A stretch of 64,000 nucleotides of DNA from Desmodus rotundus (GCF_022682495.2 NC_071392.1:87560797-87624796); one strand, 5' to 3'; positions 47,852-60,890 are shown, counted from the first letter of the stretch. Notes: generated by a model not told the origin, from the sequence alone. Translations and numbers: made by a program.

Positions 47852-48067
47852 GGAATAAGTAGCATAAATGGTAGGTAGAAAATAGGGGGAGGTTAAGAAT
47901 AGTATAGGAAATGTAGAAGCCAAAGAATTCATATGTACAACCCATGGACATGCATTAAGGTGGGGGGATGTGGGTGGGAGGGGGTGTGCAGGGTGGAGGG
48001 GAATAAAGGGGGGGAAATGGGACAACCGTAATAGCATATTCAATAAAATATATTTTTAAAAAAAGAA
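47852..48067 (+). mobile_element. L1 3' UTR end, second half of a SINE-L1 composite
   Basis: Starts 'gggaataagtagcataaatg', continues with 'gaattcatatgtacaaccca', a GT/GA-rich stretch and 'gtaatagcatattcaataaa' plus A-tail. It matches the reverse complement of the 3' UTR at 41060-41340. A 16-bp duplication AAAGAAAAGTTGTAGG (47608-47623) / AAAGAAAAACTGTAGG (48068-48083) surrounds SINE plus L1 together. Confidence 0.85.
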
Positions 48068-48083
48068 AAAGAAAAACTGTAGG

Positions 48084-50090
48084 CATAAAGAATCTAGCAT
48101 TTTCTATTCCCCAGCTTTTAATCAGTTGTTATAGTTTATATTTTCTTCTAACAAATCTTGCCAGGTATTTGACATATCTTCATGAACAACTCTGATTGCT
48201 TTTATAAAGAAAACCAAACAACGAAGTGTTTTTTTCTTACTTCACTTACTTCATTTAAATGTGTTTGAGTATGTACAGACTTCCCTGACATTTCAGTGAA
48301 AGCAATTAAAACCGCAAGAGACAACCACCTTCCCACAAGCTCATTTACAAATTTTTCAGTACACATATCCCCCAAAGCTACTCCTTCTTTTTTTAAATCC
48401 AATTGCATACTTGAATCCCTTTCCCTCTTACAGTCTTTAAATTTAATCTACCTGTTACCCCTCCTCTCCTCTCCATAATCATTCCCTTCAGGATACGGCA
48501 TGCCCCAATGATCTCTCCTCCATAAAATAAAGAAAACAAACCCACGAAGAAGAAACACTTAAGAACACAAACCTTTGCTTGAAACCATAAACTTGCTCAG
48601 CTCTCATCTCACCGGTTTGCTCTTTCACAAGTTGTCTGTATACATTCTTTTTATTTTCTCCTAGTTCATCTGCATTCACTGTTCTGCTGTATCTAGATTA
48701 TATTCCAAAAAGAAATAATTCAAACACTTTGGTATTTTCCTCACCCATGGAGGCATGAATCTCTCAGGGGCAACTGTGGGCTGCCTGCTTACTCTAACAT
48801 CCATTCCATTTCCGTTTGTGGCCCCTTTTCCCAAACCTCTTTCCTGAGTTACCAGTTCCCAAATCCAACAGACAGTGACACGTCCACACCTTACATTGCA
48901 TCATTCAATTCCATGGGGCCTTCCCCCCAGGGACATTCTCTTGTGGGAGGGCCTACTATGTCACAGTCTTCTCGTTTTTTTGTTTGCTTTTGTTGTTTTT
49001 CCAGTCTCGTCAGCTTGGTGCTTTTAGGGTCCTTTTATTTTGCCTTCCTCCTGTCACCTATATGCCCAAGGGCCTAGGACTGGGTTTCTTCCATATTTAT
49101 TTACATTCTCCTTGGATGCTGTCATGTACCTTTAAAGGCCACCTATATATGGATGACCACTGGGCATATAGTCCAGCTCGGAGAGCTCCCCCGGTCTCCT
49201 GGACCCCGTGTGCACCTGCTTCCTTGCTGGTTCTACCGGATTGCCTAGCGAGACTGCAGTTTACTCTGGCGAAAGGCTACCTCCTGTTTGCTGGCCCTTT
49301 CCACCCACCCTCATCAACTTCCCTCTCCATTTTCAATATCTTGGTTTAAAAAAAGTATCTCCATCTATTTGGTTGATCAAATTAAAAGCCTAGGAAAAGA
49401 GTCTTTATCTTTAATGATGCATACTAAAGTGTTTATAGATATATTCATATGCTGTCAAGGATTCAGTTCAAAATAATTAGAGCAAAAGCTATAAAAGAAG
49501 CATTTGCCATGAGTTAATAATCTTGAAAGTCGGGTTGTGGGTAACATAAATGCAGATTCTGTTGCGGCCTGGGATGGAGTCCAAGATTCTGCAGCTCTAC
49601 AGACTGCGGGGTGATGAGAAGCAAAGAAATGGAGGTCTTCTTGACCATTGTGTTTTAAGTACCCCCTACCATGTTCACAGTTACCCTCTGGGTCATCATA
49701 CTAATGACTTTCTCAATACTTTCACAGTACTTACCTGTATTTGCTTATTCATTATCCTTGTTTGTCTTTCCCACTGTGCAGGCATGTATTTGCCCGGCGT
49801 CAGCTGTTCTACATCCCAGACCAGATAATAGGTGCTTAGAAATTTTTATGACAGAATAGCGTGGAGGACAACCTGAACCATAACAGGTGCATAGTAGATT
49901 CCAGGCTCATTAATAAGGCAGTATCATGAAATTGAAAAGAAAAAGGAAAATGTATTCTTGGTTGTGACACTACAAATTATTCATGTTTGGGTCTTACTCC
50001 AAAACTTCTGGCTTAGTTGGTTTGAGGTGCTGCCTTCTTAAAAGTGCCCCAAGCTAATTCTAATTTGCAAGCAATGTTAAGAATCACTGC
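48084..50090. other. unassigned sequence; weak L2-like end near 49720-49860
   Basis: 48984-49349 is open for 121 codons but unrecognised. 'gataataggtgcttagaaat' at 49824 recalls an L2 terminus. No gene supported. Confidence 0.35.
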
Positions 50091-50094
50091 CAAT

Positions 50095-50335
50095 AATGAT
50101 GACGGTGAGAATATCAACAATAGCCACCCTCTGCCAGGTACCTGCTATTTACTTGAAACCATTCCATGTGCTCTACATTTTTCGCCTATTTCATCTTTAT
50201 AAGACTCCTGTACAGTAGATACACCTGTCCTTATTTTACGAGAGAGGCAATTGAAACACTGATGTGATATATAATTTCCTTCACATCAGCCACCCTGTAC
50301 ATCGTGCAGCCGGCGTTTAAACAAAGGCAATGCGA
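50095..50335 (+). repeat. MIR SINE
   Basis: Good MIR order: 'ccaggtacctgctatttact', 'ccatgtgctctacatttttc', 'ctatttcatctttataagac', 'ccttattttacgagagaggc', 'gcaattgaaacactgatg'. Confidence 0.7.
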
Positions 50336-52685
50336 CTCTAGGCTCTTAACCTTGACGTATGATGACAGCATACGATATTATAAGCCATTGTGTAAACATA
50401 GAATTGTGTTTAATGTTACCTTAAAAAATATCACTCAGCCAAATGATATGGAACACAGGATTCAAACATGACAAAAGAAGGAGGAAACTTGGTTCGGAGG
50501 ACACAAGTACTGTATTAATGCTCTCAAACTAATCCTTTCAGGGAAATCAAGAAAGACGAGAGGGCAGTAGATGGAAATGTAGGGATGGCAATGAGTTTGC
50601 AATAGATAAGCATTATAGCACTTAGAGTGAGCAGCCAAAGCCACTGACAGGAGCCAAGCTCACTGTAGGGTCAGCCTTCCCCACCCCCCACACGGAACTG
50701 AGTCCAGAGGACCTAGAAGACCGGTTGACACAGAGTCATCCACCCATACCCCTCTTTAGCCCATTCTGTGGGTACCCAGGGCCTTGGCATTGCTGTCTAA
50801 TGGGTTCCATTGAACTTTCAGAGCTCCCTCAACTCCTCTCTGGGGAGTCTCCCGGTGATGACGAGGAGGCAGTTCTGGAGGTGTGTAATTTTAACTTGGG
50901 CCAATCAACTGGGCATTTCATGTGAGTGCTGGAGAGGCCAATTTGGTTTAGGTCTGGGAGTGAGGGTCTCAGGGAGGGCAGTGGGGGGCAGGCATTGAGC
51001 ATCGAATTTGTGTTCTTACCCTAAAGGTGCCCTAAAGATGCACCCAAGGTCAAATTCTAATTCCAGAGATAAGGTTGAGTGGTTGAACTCCCGGAGGTAG
51101 AAAATTAGGGTATCTGACCAATGGCAACTTCTCCCCTTTCCGAGTCTCAGACTCCTCAATGAATTTCAGCCAAAAAGTAAGCTGTTCATTCCGAGTTGCT
51201 ATAAGAAGATGGAAAAAGGGCTTATTTTGTCACTTCTGTGTTTGAATAAGGACTGATACTAAGCTGGCCTTTTTCTGGATATTATATCGCCACGAAGGTG
51301 GCCTCTTCTGCCTCCTTCAGTTCTGACTTGTAGACAGGACAATCTTCTGAGGATCATTTGGGATCTTTTTCTAGGGGCTTGGGGCTAACATGGGGGTCGC
51401 ATCTTAAGATTTTTGCATGCATTTCAAAAATACAAAGAGGCACCAGCCTTGTAAAGGTAAACGCTTCCACAAAAGGGCTTTTTTGTAGCTTTCAGATTTA
51501 GCTAAGCATTTGTTTCCTACTGAATAATCAACATTTAGAGAGTCTGAAGTTATAAATGTAAGCTGTTTTTAAATTATGTACAGACTTTCTGCAATTATTT
51601 TTTCTAGTACAAGAAAGTGCATTATTTTCTCTTTTCAGGTAACTTTAAAACAGCTGAATATGTTGAACTTAATGTGTTTTCTGAGAATGCTGACTTCTTG
51701 AATGAGAATGAAAAATATTAAATTTCTGCTCAGAAAATGTTGAGACCATTCAGTCTTATAATGATTTTGCTTCTTAACAGAGCGTATTCCTGTATATTGC
51801 AAAAAATACCCTCAAATTGCCTGTAACTACCATAAAAGGTAATGGCGCAGTGCATTTACTTACTGTTTAGCTGTGCTTTTTATCTGGACATTTCAAAGTA
51901 TTAGTAAAAGTGTTATATCTCATATATCTATCAGGGACTTAAATAAAAATGAGGTAAATGCAAGTTTGTTAAATGAGAATTTCAGAACTAGGACAAGTAG
52001 GATTTGGGGTTTTTTTTTAAATTTTTATTGTTGATAAAGTAATTTCTGTCATCTCCAGAAAAGGGAAGATGAACAAAATTAGTGTAGATAGGATCTCTAG
52101 TTTTGTCTTTTTTGTCATTTTTGGCCCAATTACCAAAGGCATTTTAAAAAGCTTGGCCATCATGGCTGTTGCTCTTATCTTTAACCGCTATGATAAATTC
52201 CTGATATATCAATCGTACTAACATATGTTCCAAAGAATGTCTCAGTTAGCTGTTCTGCATTTTCCATTGTTTTACCTGTGTCTATCATGGTGGCAGACTG
52301 CGCCAACATGAGTCTTCCTTTGCAGCATTTCTTATTGTATTTATACTCAAGTGTTTACAATATTAACTTCAAAAATTGTTTAAAATTCCTGCTACTTCCT
52401 GGTGTCTGTTCTCCTGTATATTTCCCTCCACAGTGTCTCGGGACAGGGCCATGTGATATGCTTTGGCCAATGGGACATCAGCAAACTTGTCACAAGCAGA
52501 CATCTGATAAGCATTTCCATAACGGGATGTATTCTTTTGATTATTGATGGGGCTTGCCATGCAAGGAATATAAAATGTAGTAGGATGTCGTTCATAAATT
52601 GGCAAACGTACTTGAGATGAGTAAGGCCCTCACTGATCTATCACTGTAACAGTTACAACAGCAATCAAAAAGGTATCAGCGTATT
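50336..52685. other. unassigned sequence
   Basis: No family recognised. Several short overlapping frames near 52278-52620 on both strands are at chance level. Confidence 0.35.
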
Positions 52686-52689
52686 TGTT

Positions 52690-52925
52690 AAATTTGAGAA
52701 CACCATGTATTCTAGAGCAAAACTGTGTGCTTTAGAATTGTGGCTCATCCACTTATCGGATATGTGATCTTGGGAAAATATTTAAACTTTCTGTTCCCAT
52801 TTCTTCATTTGTAATACAGTCATGGTAATAGTACCCACCTAATAGGGTTTTTGAAGAATTAAGTTAGATAATATTTTACAATCTTTACAATAGCACATGG
52901 TGCATGTAGATGTTACATTAATATG
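52690..52925 (+). repeat. MIR SINE
   Basis: One of the clearest MIRs here: 'ccacttatcggatatgtgat', 'cttgggaaaatatttaaact', 'cccatttcttcatttgtaat', 'ggtaatagtacccacctaat', 'agggtttttgaagaattaag'. Confidence 0.8.
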
Positions 52926-52929
52926 GGTC

Positions 52930-54480
52930 AAGTAAACACAGGATAGACATGAAGAATGTATGAGGACGAGCTCCTTGCAAACATTTCAGGACTTATGTCA
53001 GTTGAGGAGTCAGATTCCAGAAAACAGAACCAAAGATAAAGGCTTACAGGAATTAATTTTTTTTTCTCAAGAAATCTCAAGGTCAGAAGTAGAGGACAGG
53101 GGAAAATGAAACAAAGACAGAGGTGAACCCAAAGACGAGAACACTTTCTCCTACTGGTCCATAGGGCTTGATCCTGACTAGACGGATGGAGGCTGTGCCT
53201 TAGAACTGTCCGGCCCACGGAAAGTGAGCGAGGAGCATTTATCCACTGGCTCCCATTCCTAATGATCAGGCTTTGACCCTAGGATGGTAATTTCCTTGGA
53301 ACTTGCGTGTTGTTAATAAAGAGGCTGTGGCCGGGCTCCTCCAGCTGGCCTTTGTGGAGACATCAGAGATTTATTGCAAATATCAAGAGATTCTTTGGAC
53401 AGTTGTCAGGTTACATTTGTTGGAAGCATATTGACAAATTGATTCATAGACTCAAAGGTAGACCAAGAAAATGCAGAGCATTTCTCAGGGGATGTACTTG
53501 GGGAGAGGTGGGTGTCACTGGCTTCCAATGGTGTGTGGCCCTTACATTGCACAGTGAGGCACAATCAAAGAGGAAAATAGGGAGAATGATGCATAGAAAG
53601 AAGGAGGTATTAACCTTACTTGGAGAGATGGGACAGGTGAGGTAATTTGCAGAAACGCAGCAGAGAAAGGACAAGGAAAGGAGGTAGTTTAGTTAGGAAA
53701 GGACCCACCTTCCGAATGCTTTCCTGTGCCGTTTTGTTTACACCTATCTTTTGATGGGGAAGTGTACTTGAAAACAAGGCAGAAATTTCTGATGATTTTT
53801 AAAAAATTACATCAGTGTTCATTAGGCTACATGGATCCTGCTATCAATAAAATTGCCTAATTGCTCTTCACGGTACATATAATTACTTCCCAGGTAGCTC
53901 CATCTAGTAATTTAACAAATACAATAGATACATAACATTTGAAGATTTCGAAACCAACTTGACTATGGAAATGGGGAGCGCTCTGTAAACAGAATAATTT
54001 ATCATAAAACCTGAGGTGGCAATCCAATCTCCACATCGACCTGTGTTTGAATAAATTAAGTTAGCAGTTTTCATTAGCTCAGTGAACTATACTCAGATGC
54101 CTTCAGAGCTGTCCTGCTATGAGAGATGATGGACCTAGAAATATGTATTCTACATTCAGAGCCCGAGAAAAAATGGTTTTCAAATATCTGTGGCAAGGCA
54201 GGGATGACAAATTTGAAATAACTACAGAAACTCTTTGAAATTTAACTCCAAAAATAAAATAGGATTTTCTTTTCGGTTTAAAATAGAATTTTCCTCATTC
54301 ACTGAGAAGTTTCCCCCAAATCTATGTTGTTTTTTTGCAGTTGCACAGCAGCTGGAAGAGCCTCTGGTTTAACTGGAGTTTTCACTGAACTCGTTGATAT
54401 TTATTTAGTCATGGAAACTGTGGCAACGGGTGTGAAATAGCATTGTAGAAGTTGATGCCCTTTTCCTCTGGAATTTAAAA
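52930..54480. other. unassigned low-repeat sequence
   Basis: 53800-54260 shows no repeat and reads like possibly conserved non-coding DNA (unverified). The 112-codon frame at 53307-53645 is not recognised. Confidence 0.35.
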
Positions 54481-54481
54481 A

Positions 54482-54560
54482 TCAGAGAGACAAATAGTAT
54501 ATGATTTCACTCATACGTGGAATCTAATGAACAAGCTGAACTAACAGGCAAAGTAAAAAC
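54482..54560 (+). mobile_element. short L1 ORF2 3'-end fragment
   Basis: 'gagacaaatagtatatgatt', 'tcactcatacgtggaatcta' match the conserved end of L1 ORF2 (gacaaataccatatgatctcacttatatgtggaatcta). Confidence 0.65.
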
Positions 54561-54978
54561 CATACACCAAATAAACATGCCATTTTTAAAGGAGACGTCA
54601 GTAGCTGACACAGATTGATGACTTCGGTATAGTTTTGACTCGCTAAGATTTGGTCATCTAATCTCTAATCCAATTAATCAAAACTTAGAAACTAGACTTG
54701 GATAGCTATTTAACATTGGCTCTTCGATATAATTTTACAGACAGAGTGAAACCAAAGTTTGACGTTGTGAGTACATGAAACGCAGAGTTTATTCTTGTAT
54801 TATTATTAATTATTGTATTATTTTCCATGTGAACAACTGTAAACCTGCGTTTGCCCCACACTACATCATTGAGCAAGCAAAAAGGATTGGCATTTAATAA
54901 AGATCGTGAAAGTGGGAATCGTGGGAATCCCATGTCTGGCTTTTTTGTTCAGAGGGTCAAATGCATGTTAAGGGTTCT

Positions 54979-54981
<3 letters not shown>
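54561..54981. other. unassigned sequence
   Basis: Nothing recognised. Confidence 0.35.

Positions 54982-55020
<39 letters not shown>
54982..55020. repeat. (AC)n microsatellite
   Basis: About 19 uninterrupted AC units, the longest dinucleotide array in the window. Confidence 0.96.
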
Positions 55021-55022
<2 letters not shown>

Positions 55023-55049
55023 ATGGAAATTTTTCAGGTGGTGGAGGCT

Positions 55050-55172
55050 TATTACCTTAATTATGGTGATGGTATCTTAGGTGTATGCCTATGTCCAACT
55101 CATCAAACTGCATAGAATAAAAGGAGCAATTTTTATTTAGTTTATCAGTTATACCTAAGTAAAGCCATTTTA
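55050..55172 (+). mobile_element. old L1M 3' UTR end
   Basis: 'ccttaattatggtgatggta', 'ccaactcatcaaactgcata', 'ttatacctaagtaaagcc' follow the L1MB/L1ME 3' end (ggtggtggttacacg..caaaactcatcaaactgtacac..ttatacctcaataaa). Confidence 0.65.
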
Positions 55173-55670
55173 AAAATGTGAGTTATCTGATCTCTGAGTA
55201 CCCCATACTTTCTAACTTGTAGATACTTTTTCTGCAGGTTTATTTTTGAGTAGAACATAGATGGGTCTGGTCTATCAAATTATTAAACTTTTACAATTAT
55301 GGTAAGTTTCCCATTGTTTACTGGTATGGAGTGAAATTGGCACGCCTCATATTGATTTATTTTTAATGTTTACCATTTTGATTGCCTTTGGTAAATTTGG
55401 GCCCCAGACACTCTGGATTAAAGCACAGTATGTGGTTTGGGAAATAGCTTTGTCGTTATTTTTATGTTACATTCCATGTCATATGAAGCTGGGGATGTCT
55501 TCCTGGAAAGAGTTATATCTAGAACTATTATCTATGGCTTCTATTATGTGTTCGGCTCAGGAAGTTTTTGGCAGCAGAAAAAGCATGAATTGGGTTCTTT
55601 CTTCTTAAAGAATAGACAAACCCTATCTCTAGCACATTCATTAGTTTTTATCAGATGGATTATCACCCAT
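55173..55670. other. unassigned sequence
   Basis: Two overlapping frames at 55366-55724 are not recognised. Confidence 0.35.
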
Positions 55671-55872
55671 CAGTGGTGTCCAACCTGCGGCCCTTGGGCT
55701 GCATGCAGCCCAGGATGGCTGTGAATGCGGCCCAACACAAAATCATAAATTTACTTAAAACATTAGGAGATTTTTTTTTGTGATTACATGTCACAATGTA
55801 TTTAATGTGTGACCAAGACAACTCTTCTTCTTCCAGTGTGTCCCAGATACACCAAAAGGTTGGACACCCCTG
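55671..55872. mobile_element. 202-bp hAT-like MITE
   Basis: Terminal inverted repeats CAGTGGTGTCCAACCT and, from the right end, CAGGGGTGTCCAACCT (15 of 16 identical). GC-rich left arm ('gcggcccttgggctgcatgc') and AT-rich middle. The flanking 8-mers do not match, so the target duplication is lost or my ends are off by a little. Confidence 0.75.
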
Positions 55873-56420
55873 GTCATGGAAAGCTTTGGCCCACTCTCAG
55901 ACGGCTTACACAGGTGGGCCAAAGCAAGCCTCCGAGCGCCCAAGTCTCCTGCTGAGTGAGAAACCTACAGAAATCCGAGAAATTCATTGAGCTTCTCTCA
56001 CAAAAATATCCAAGGAAATACATACGTAGATCAGGAGAAAAGAAAACAATGCAATATGCTATGTCAAGTTAATTATGTGCTCCTCTTCTCAGACTAATTA
56101 GCAAAGCGAACACCACTCTCTGTCCACTCTTACTGTTAGAACCATCATTGTACGGCAATTATTTCTGCATATTGAAAATAAAGCTCACTGGAGCACAAGA
56201 CTCCTGCTTGAACTACTTGATCGGGCTGTGAAGACATCCACCTGCCATGAAATGAGAAGCATGAATCAAGCCGAAGGGACTCGTTGCTTTGGCCCTTTCT
56301 GAGTCATCAGAGACCATAAATATTTATTACTAGAATTAGAAGTAGTGGTTTATTATATCATATCTTCAAACTTCATTTGAGCTACTGTCTGTGTTAAATG
56401 TATCCCGTTGCTGAAAATTA
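55873..56420. other. unassigned low-repeat sequence
   Basis: 56030-56350 holds several TAATTA/ATTAG cores and no repeat that I recognise; possibly conserved non-coding, unverified. Confidence 0.3.
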
Positions 56421-56424
56421 GAAG

Positions 56425-56665
56425 GGATTAAGCAGAAAACAAAAACTTACAAACACAGACAGTAGCATGGTGATTGCCAGAGGAAAGGAGGGTGGGGGAG
56501 ATGGAAGAAGGTAATGAAGGGATAAATGGTGACGGAAGGAGACCTGACTTGGGATGATGAACACACAGAACGATACACAGATGATGGGTTGTAGAAATGC
56601 ACACCCGAAACCTATATAATTTCATTAACCAATGTCACTCCAATAAAGTCAATTTTAAAAAAAAG
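56425..56665 (+). mobile_element. old L1M 3' UTR end
   Basis: 'catggtgattgccagaggaa', GA-rich stretch, 'gatgggttgtagaaatgcac', 'acccgaaacctatataattt', 'accaatgtcactccaataaa' then an A-tail. Confidence 0.78.
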
Positions 56666-57045
56666 GAGAAACATTAGCACATAAACCATGAGATTTTGAT
56701 TCCCTCTTTCCTTTTGCAGCATCAGGTCACATTGCACAGACCTAGGAAGAGAAAGTTGCTTCTTTTCAGTTTGTTTATTATTAAGCAAAATGCTGCTGAC
56801 AACAGATAGTCAAGCTGAATGATAGAAATTGCGTGTATATGAATTCCTCAGTTAAGCAACGTAATTGGCCTGAGGTGTTAAGGTTAACCCACACATTGCT
56901 TAACAGCAGGGACTGTCCCTTTCCTTCTCAGGGTACTACCCTGGAGAGTTCCCTGGTGGCTTGCATGAGCTTCTTTTCAGCATACTGACAGAGGAAACTT
57001 CCCTCCTTTTACATAATCTCACCCCACTTTAATAGTTTCCTTGCT
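56666..57045. other. unassigned sequence
   Basis: Nothing recognised. Confidence 0.35.
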
Positions 57046-57049
57046 GGAT

Positions 57050-57165
57050 GGGCCATAATAATCACTGGAGGCAGAAAATGTGCTTATTTGGGTTCACTGT
57101 TTTATCCCCATCATTTGTGGCAGGCCAGGAACTTAGCTGGTGTTCAGTACATTGGGTGATGAGTT
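57050..57165 (+). repeat. L2 LINE 3' fragment
   Basis: 'actggaggcagaaaatgtgc', 'ttatccccatcatttgtggc', 'cttagctggtgttcagtaca' match the L2 end order. Confidence 0.55.
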
Positions 57166-60100
57166 CAGGTCTGCAGTCTCTAGACCAGAGCCGGAAGCAG
57201 AAGTGGCTCAGTATACACTTGTGAAACCGAACTCAACTCTATCGTTTCATTGAAACTATCAGTGTTATTTAATACCCTTACATTGCATCAAATCCATTTT
57301 TCCATTTCTAAGTTTCCTTCTAGCTGTCAAATTCCTTCATTCTACCCATTTCAAATTTTCGTCACTTCTATTTCCAGTAATCTCTGTACTCTTCCATGGC
57401 TGGCCAAAGTCCTAAAGGCCATTAAGTTCATAAAGTTCTTAAAAGCCCTTAAGGTTCTTTCTCTACAGTATTTCTACCTGTGGACAGTTAGGTAGTTGGA
57501 TGATGCTGCCACCTGGAAATGATCCGGGTCTCATCTTGTTTTTCAAACTAAGAAGTAAGTTATCCAGTAAGCAATTATACCTTTAAAGTTGCCTATGCAA
57601 ATGTCTGTGACTCAGCTAAGACCATTTCATGGACATCCTATCTCATGACTCAGTACAACCATTTCGAAATGTAAAACAAAATAAAAAGACAATGTAAATG
57701 TAAGCCTAGTAATGTCTTTCTATGTTGAGTGAGATTAATTCAACCTTTTCTACTCATCACTTCAAGTTGGGGACACACTGCATTTCTGCTTTCCGGTCAG
57801 TTGAGAGTCGAAAGGGCAGGAGTTTCCTGGGATCCCAGGGCAGCCCGTTTTCTTGTCATATAAGAGTTAAAATAATTTTCTGTCTGTTGCAAGAAATGTA
57901 TTTTCTAAATTAGTTGCAACAAAGGGCTTCACTCTGTGCTTCCTTGGCTGAGACTTTATAGTCAGCTGTCACTGTGGATCAGCCACTTCAAGGACAGACA
58001 GAACCACAGACCATTTTCCAGGTGGTCCATGAAGTAATTACACATCTTTATTGAGTTTTCATTTTTATCAACATATTGTACATAGATTTTTTTAAAATCA
58101 CATAATATGACAACCAACTTTGATAATGCTGGGTGTTCATTCTGCATGGTGGAACTTTCTTACATGGCTAATATTTCTCTTTTCTAATAAAGCTTAAAAA
58201 CATCCTATAATGATTGGATTAGCCACCCTCCTGCATTTTACTCTGACTTGGGAGCAGTTTCTTAACATACCTTGAACACATGGTTTGCAGTACGGGCACT
58301 ATCCCTACAGAAGGACAGAAGGAGGTCTTGGGAAGCATTTAGGTGTGGGGGTAGACTAACTACTTCTAACCAAAGGATGTTAGAAAGCTCGCTTATACTA
58401 GGACTTCCGATCCTCTTCAGATCTTCATTTGATAGAAGATGATATCTGAGGAATCATTTGCACTCAGACAGAGTTTTGCAAAATACTTGAAGTTGAGTTG
58501 AGGAAAAGAAGAAAGAGTTCAGGGCTACTGGTTACCATAGTACCTAGAGAAATGAACAGCAAGGGACATCCGAAGGACAGAGCCCAAATTAAATAAGGAA
58601 GAAAATGTTGCTTTTAGTAATTACCTTCTTACTGGTAATTAGTATAAACTGTTGGATTATTTTTCTTCCCAATGCTTTATGTCAAATATATGGGATAATG
58701 GTTCTGACTCTAAGCCTAACGACATTCATTTCCTCATGAATTTTCTGTTGGGGTGCTTTTCAATGTCAATGTTCTTTAGTGTCCTTCCTATCTGGAAATG
58801 TAACGACTTATTCACAATGTTCACCCCCAAGTGAGTGTTAGGTAGGATTTAATAGAGGCTTCTTTTCAAATTGGGGTAGCAAAATAAACGAATAAATAAA
58901 TCCACCAGGCAGAGACTTTTATACTGACTTGGGAGGTTTTCTTAGGTGTTAGAGACCTTGATGTAGCCGTGAAGCTGTCTTACTTTGTAAGGTTTTTGAA
59001 ATAAATAATATGGCCAATCAATGAGGATGAGTCATGGCTGCCTTTTGCACCATCTCAAGCCGAATTTGTTGGTCTGGACCTGGAAGAGTGCATCTATTCA
59101 CCCCAAGAACTTCCGGTCAGAGCCTCCCTTCCCCAGTCTCCTCTCTTGGTGGAGATGAAGCCTCCATGGAAAGGCCCCATTGGTTTGGTTTGTTATCTTT
59201 TGGTTCTTGCCTAATTCTCTGGAATATTGTTGCATTCATGTGACTGATAGGCAGTGCCATGCAATACTGAGTTGTTGGGTTTTTTTTCTGGTTAGCCTTA
59301 TAGAGAAGAAATAAAAGGTTGTGAATAACTAATATGCGAAAATTCACCCAAAATATAAACATTTCAGAAAGACAAATTTGAAAAAAGCCATCAACATAAG
59401 TATATCTGCATCATCTATACTTTTTGCACAAGGCTGCCTGTACATTGAATGGCCAATTTTAATGTCCCATTTATTTCCAAAGGAGCAAAATTTATTGTTC
59501 ATAGTCACTCTTTGAGGCAGTTGTCATTAAACAACTTTTTTTTTCCAGACCCTTTTAAAGCCTAGTTACTGTTGCTTTATTCAAAGGAGCTGATAGATGA
59601 GTCTGGGTCCACCTGGCTGACCCATAGCAATTTGTGTTTGCGGGAATGAGATTCATTGGCCGGGGTATCGTTGCATGTGGCCAGCCACGGGCCGTTGGAT
59701 GGCCTGTCTTCTATTAGCGAGGCATACATACCCTTAACTGAAATGGCGTTTGGATTCCTGGACTACAGGAATCAGAGACAAGCAGAGACCCGCTATGGAA
59801 ATAGTCAGAGTAAAGCAGGTAAGCAATCGCTGCTTCTACGGTGATGCGGATGTAAAAGATCCCTGAAGGCTAAGACAGACCCTGAGCATTTGTTAGCAAG
59901 ACTGGCGATCGGATTGGATTGTAGAGAAGGATCTCAATCTCTCCTTTATCACCCAACCTAGAGCACGAGACTGGCATCCCCATTTTATGAATAGTTACAG
60001 CGTCTTTTCAGGAGGAGGCCAAGTCGGTGACAGAATGCCTCATTTCTTATTACTATTTGCAAGTCAAATGCTTGACTTCGGGCCTGGCTCCGAAAGGTGC

Positions 60101-60740
60101 TTGATATGTGCTTTGATGTATCCTCGTAAGAAATGATGTCCAAACCTCCAAGGAATGTTTATAAGATTTTATTTGAACCAAACCGACGATAATGGCCCGG
60201 CAGCAAGATCTCAAGTGCTTCAGAGAATGACAGTTTTTGCCGCTTCTTTTATGCATTTGAAATTAAGGAGGGAAGTAAGGAGGATTATTACATGGAGGTG
60301 GGAGAAAGCAAGGTGAGGGTTGGGTCGCAGGGGAGTTAAGATTCTGTGCTCTCTTGAGGGTGGTTATGCTAATTTCAGAGGTTTGTTAACCTAGATGCAT
60401 AAAAATAATGGACAGGGGCTTGCTTAAGGCAAAGATAAACCTTTTACTAGAAAAGTTACGTGCCTGGAGCGTGACTACCCACCATGACCTCCCCAGTTAG
60501 GAATTTATGATCAGATCCCCCTGTCAGGTTCCGTTCCACAGAAGCCCTTCTCATCCGTATATGAAAGGTTAAGTGAATGAATGGCTGCAGGAGGTGAGCT
60601 GAAAGTATTTAAGTTCAAAGGTTATTTCTTGTAGTTTTAATTTATATTTTTGTCTCAGCTTTCCATCAAGAATAAAATTACTGTCTATGGGATGTATCAG
60701 GAACCGCTCGACGTGTTTTACACCTAAAAGGTGATGTGGT
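57166..60740. other. unassigned sequence
   Basis: No repeat or gene recognised over about 3.6 kb. Short frames at 57250-57495, 59034-59243, 59656-59844 and 60053-60256 have no recognisable family. A small local repeat 'cataaagttcttaaaagccc / cttaaggttctt' lies at 57410-57455. Confidence 0.35.
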
Positions 60741-60744
60741 TTTT

Positions 60745-60890
60745 CCACGCAGCGACCTCACGAAGTAGGTATTTTTCTCAGCTCTTTTCTACAGCTAAGG
60801 AATCTGAGACACAGAGCTAGTCAGTGGGGGAAGTGACCTTCACACCCAGGGAGTCAGACACCAAAATCTTAACTGCCTTATCACGTGCCA
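60745..60890 (+). repeat. MIR SINE 3' part
   Basis: 'cacgaagtaggtatttttct', 'acagctaaggaatctgagac', 'acagagctagtcagtggggg', 'cacacccagggagtcagaca' follow the MIR 3' half. Confidence 0.72.

Noticed and set aside
48984..49349. 121-codon forward frame
   Set aside because: No family recognised, no codon bias visible, no splice context; treated as chance.
53307..53645. 112-codon forward frame
   Set aside because: Overlapped by a minus-strand frame and without recognisable motifs.
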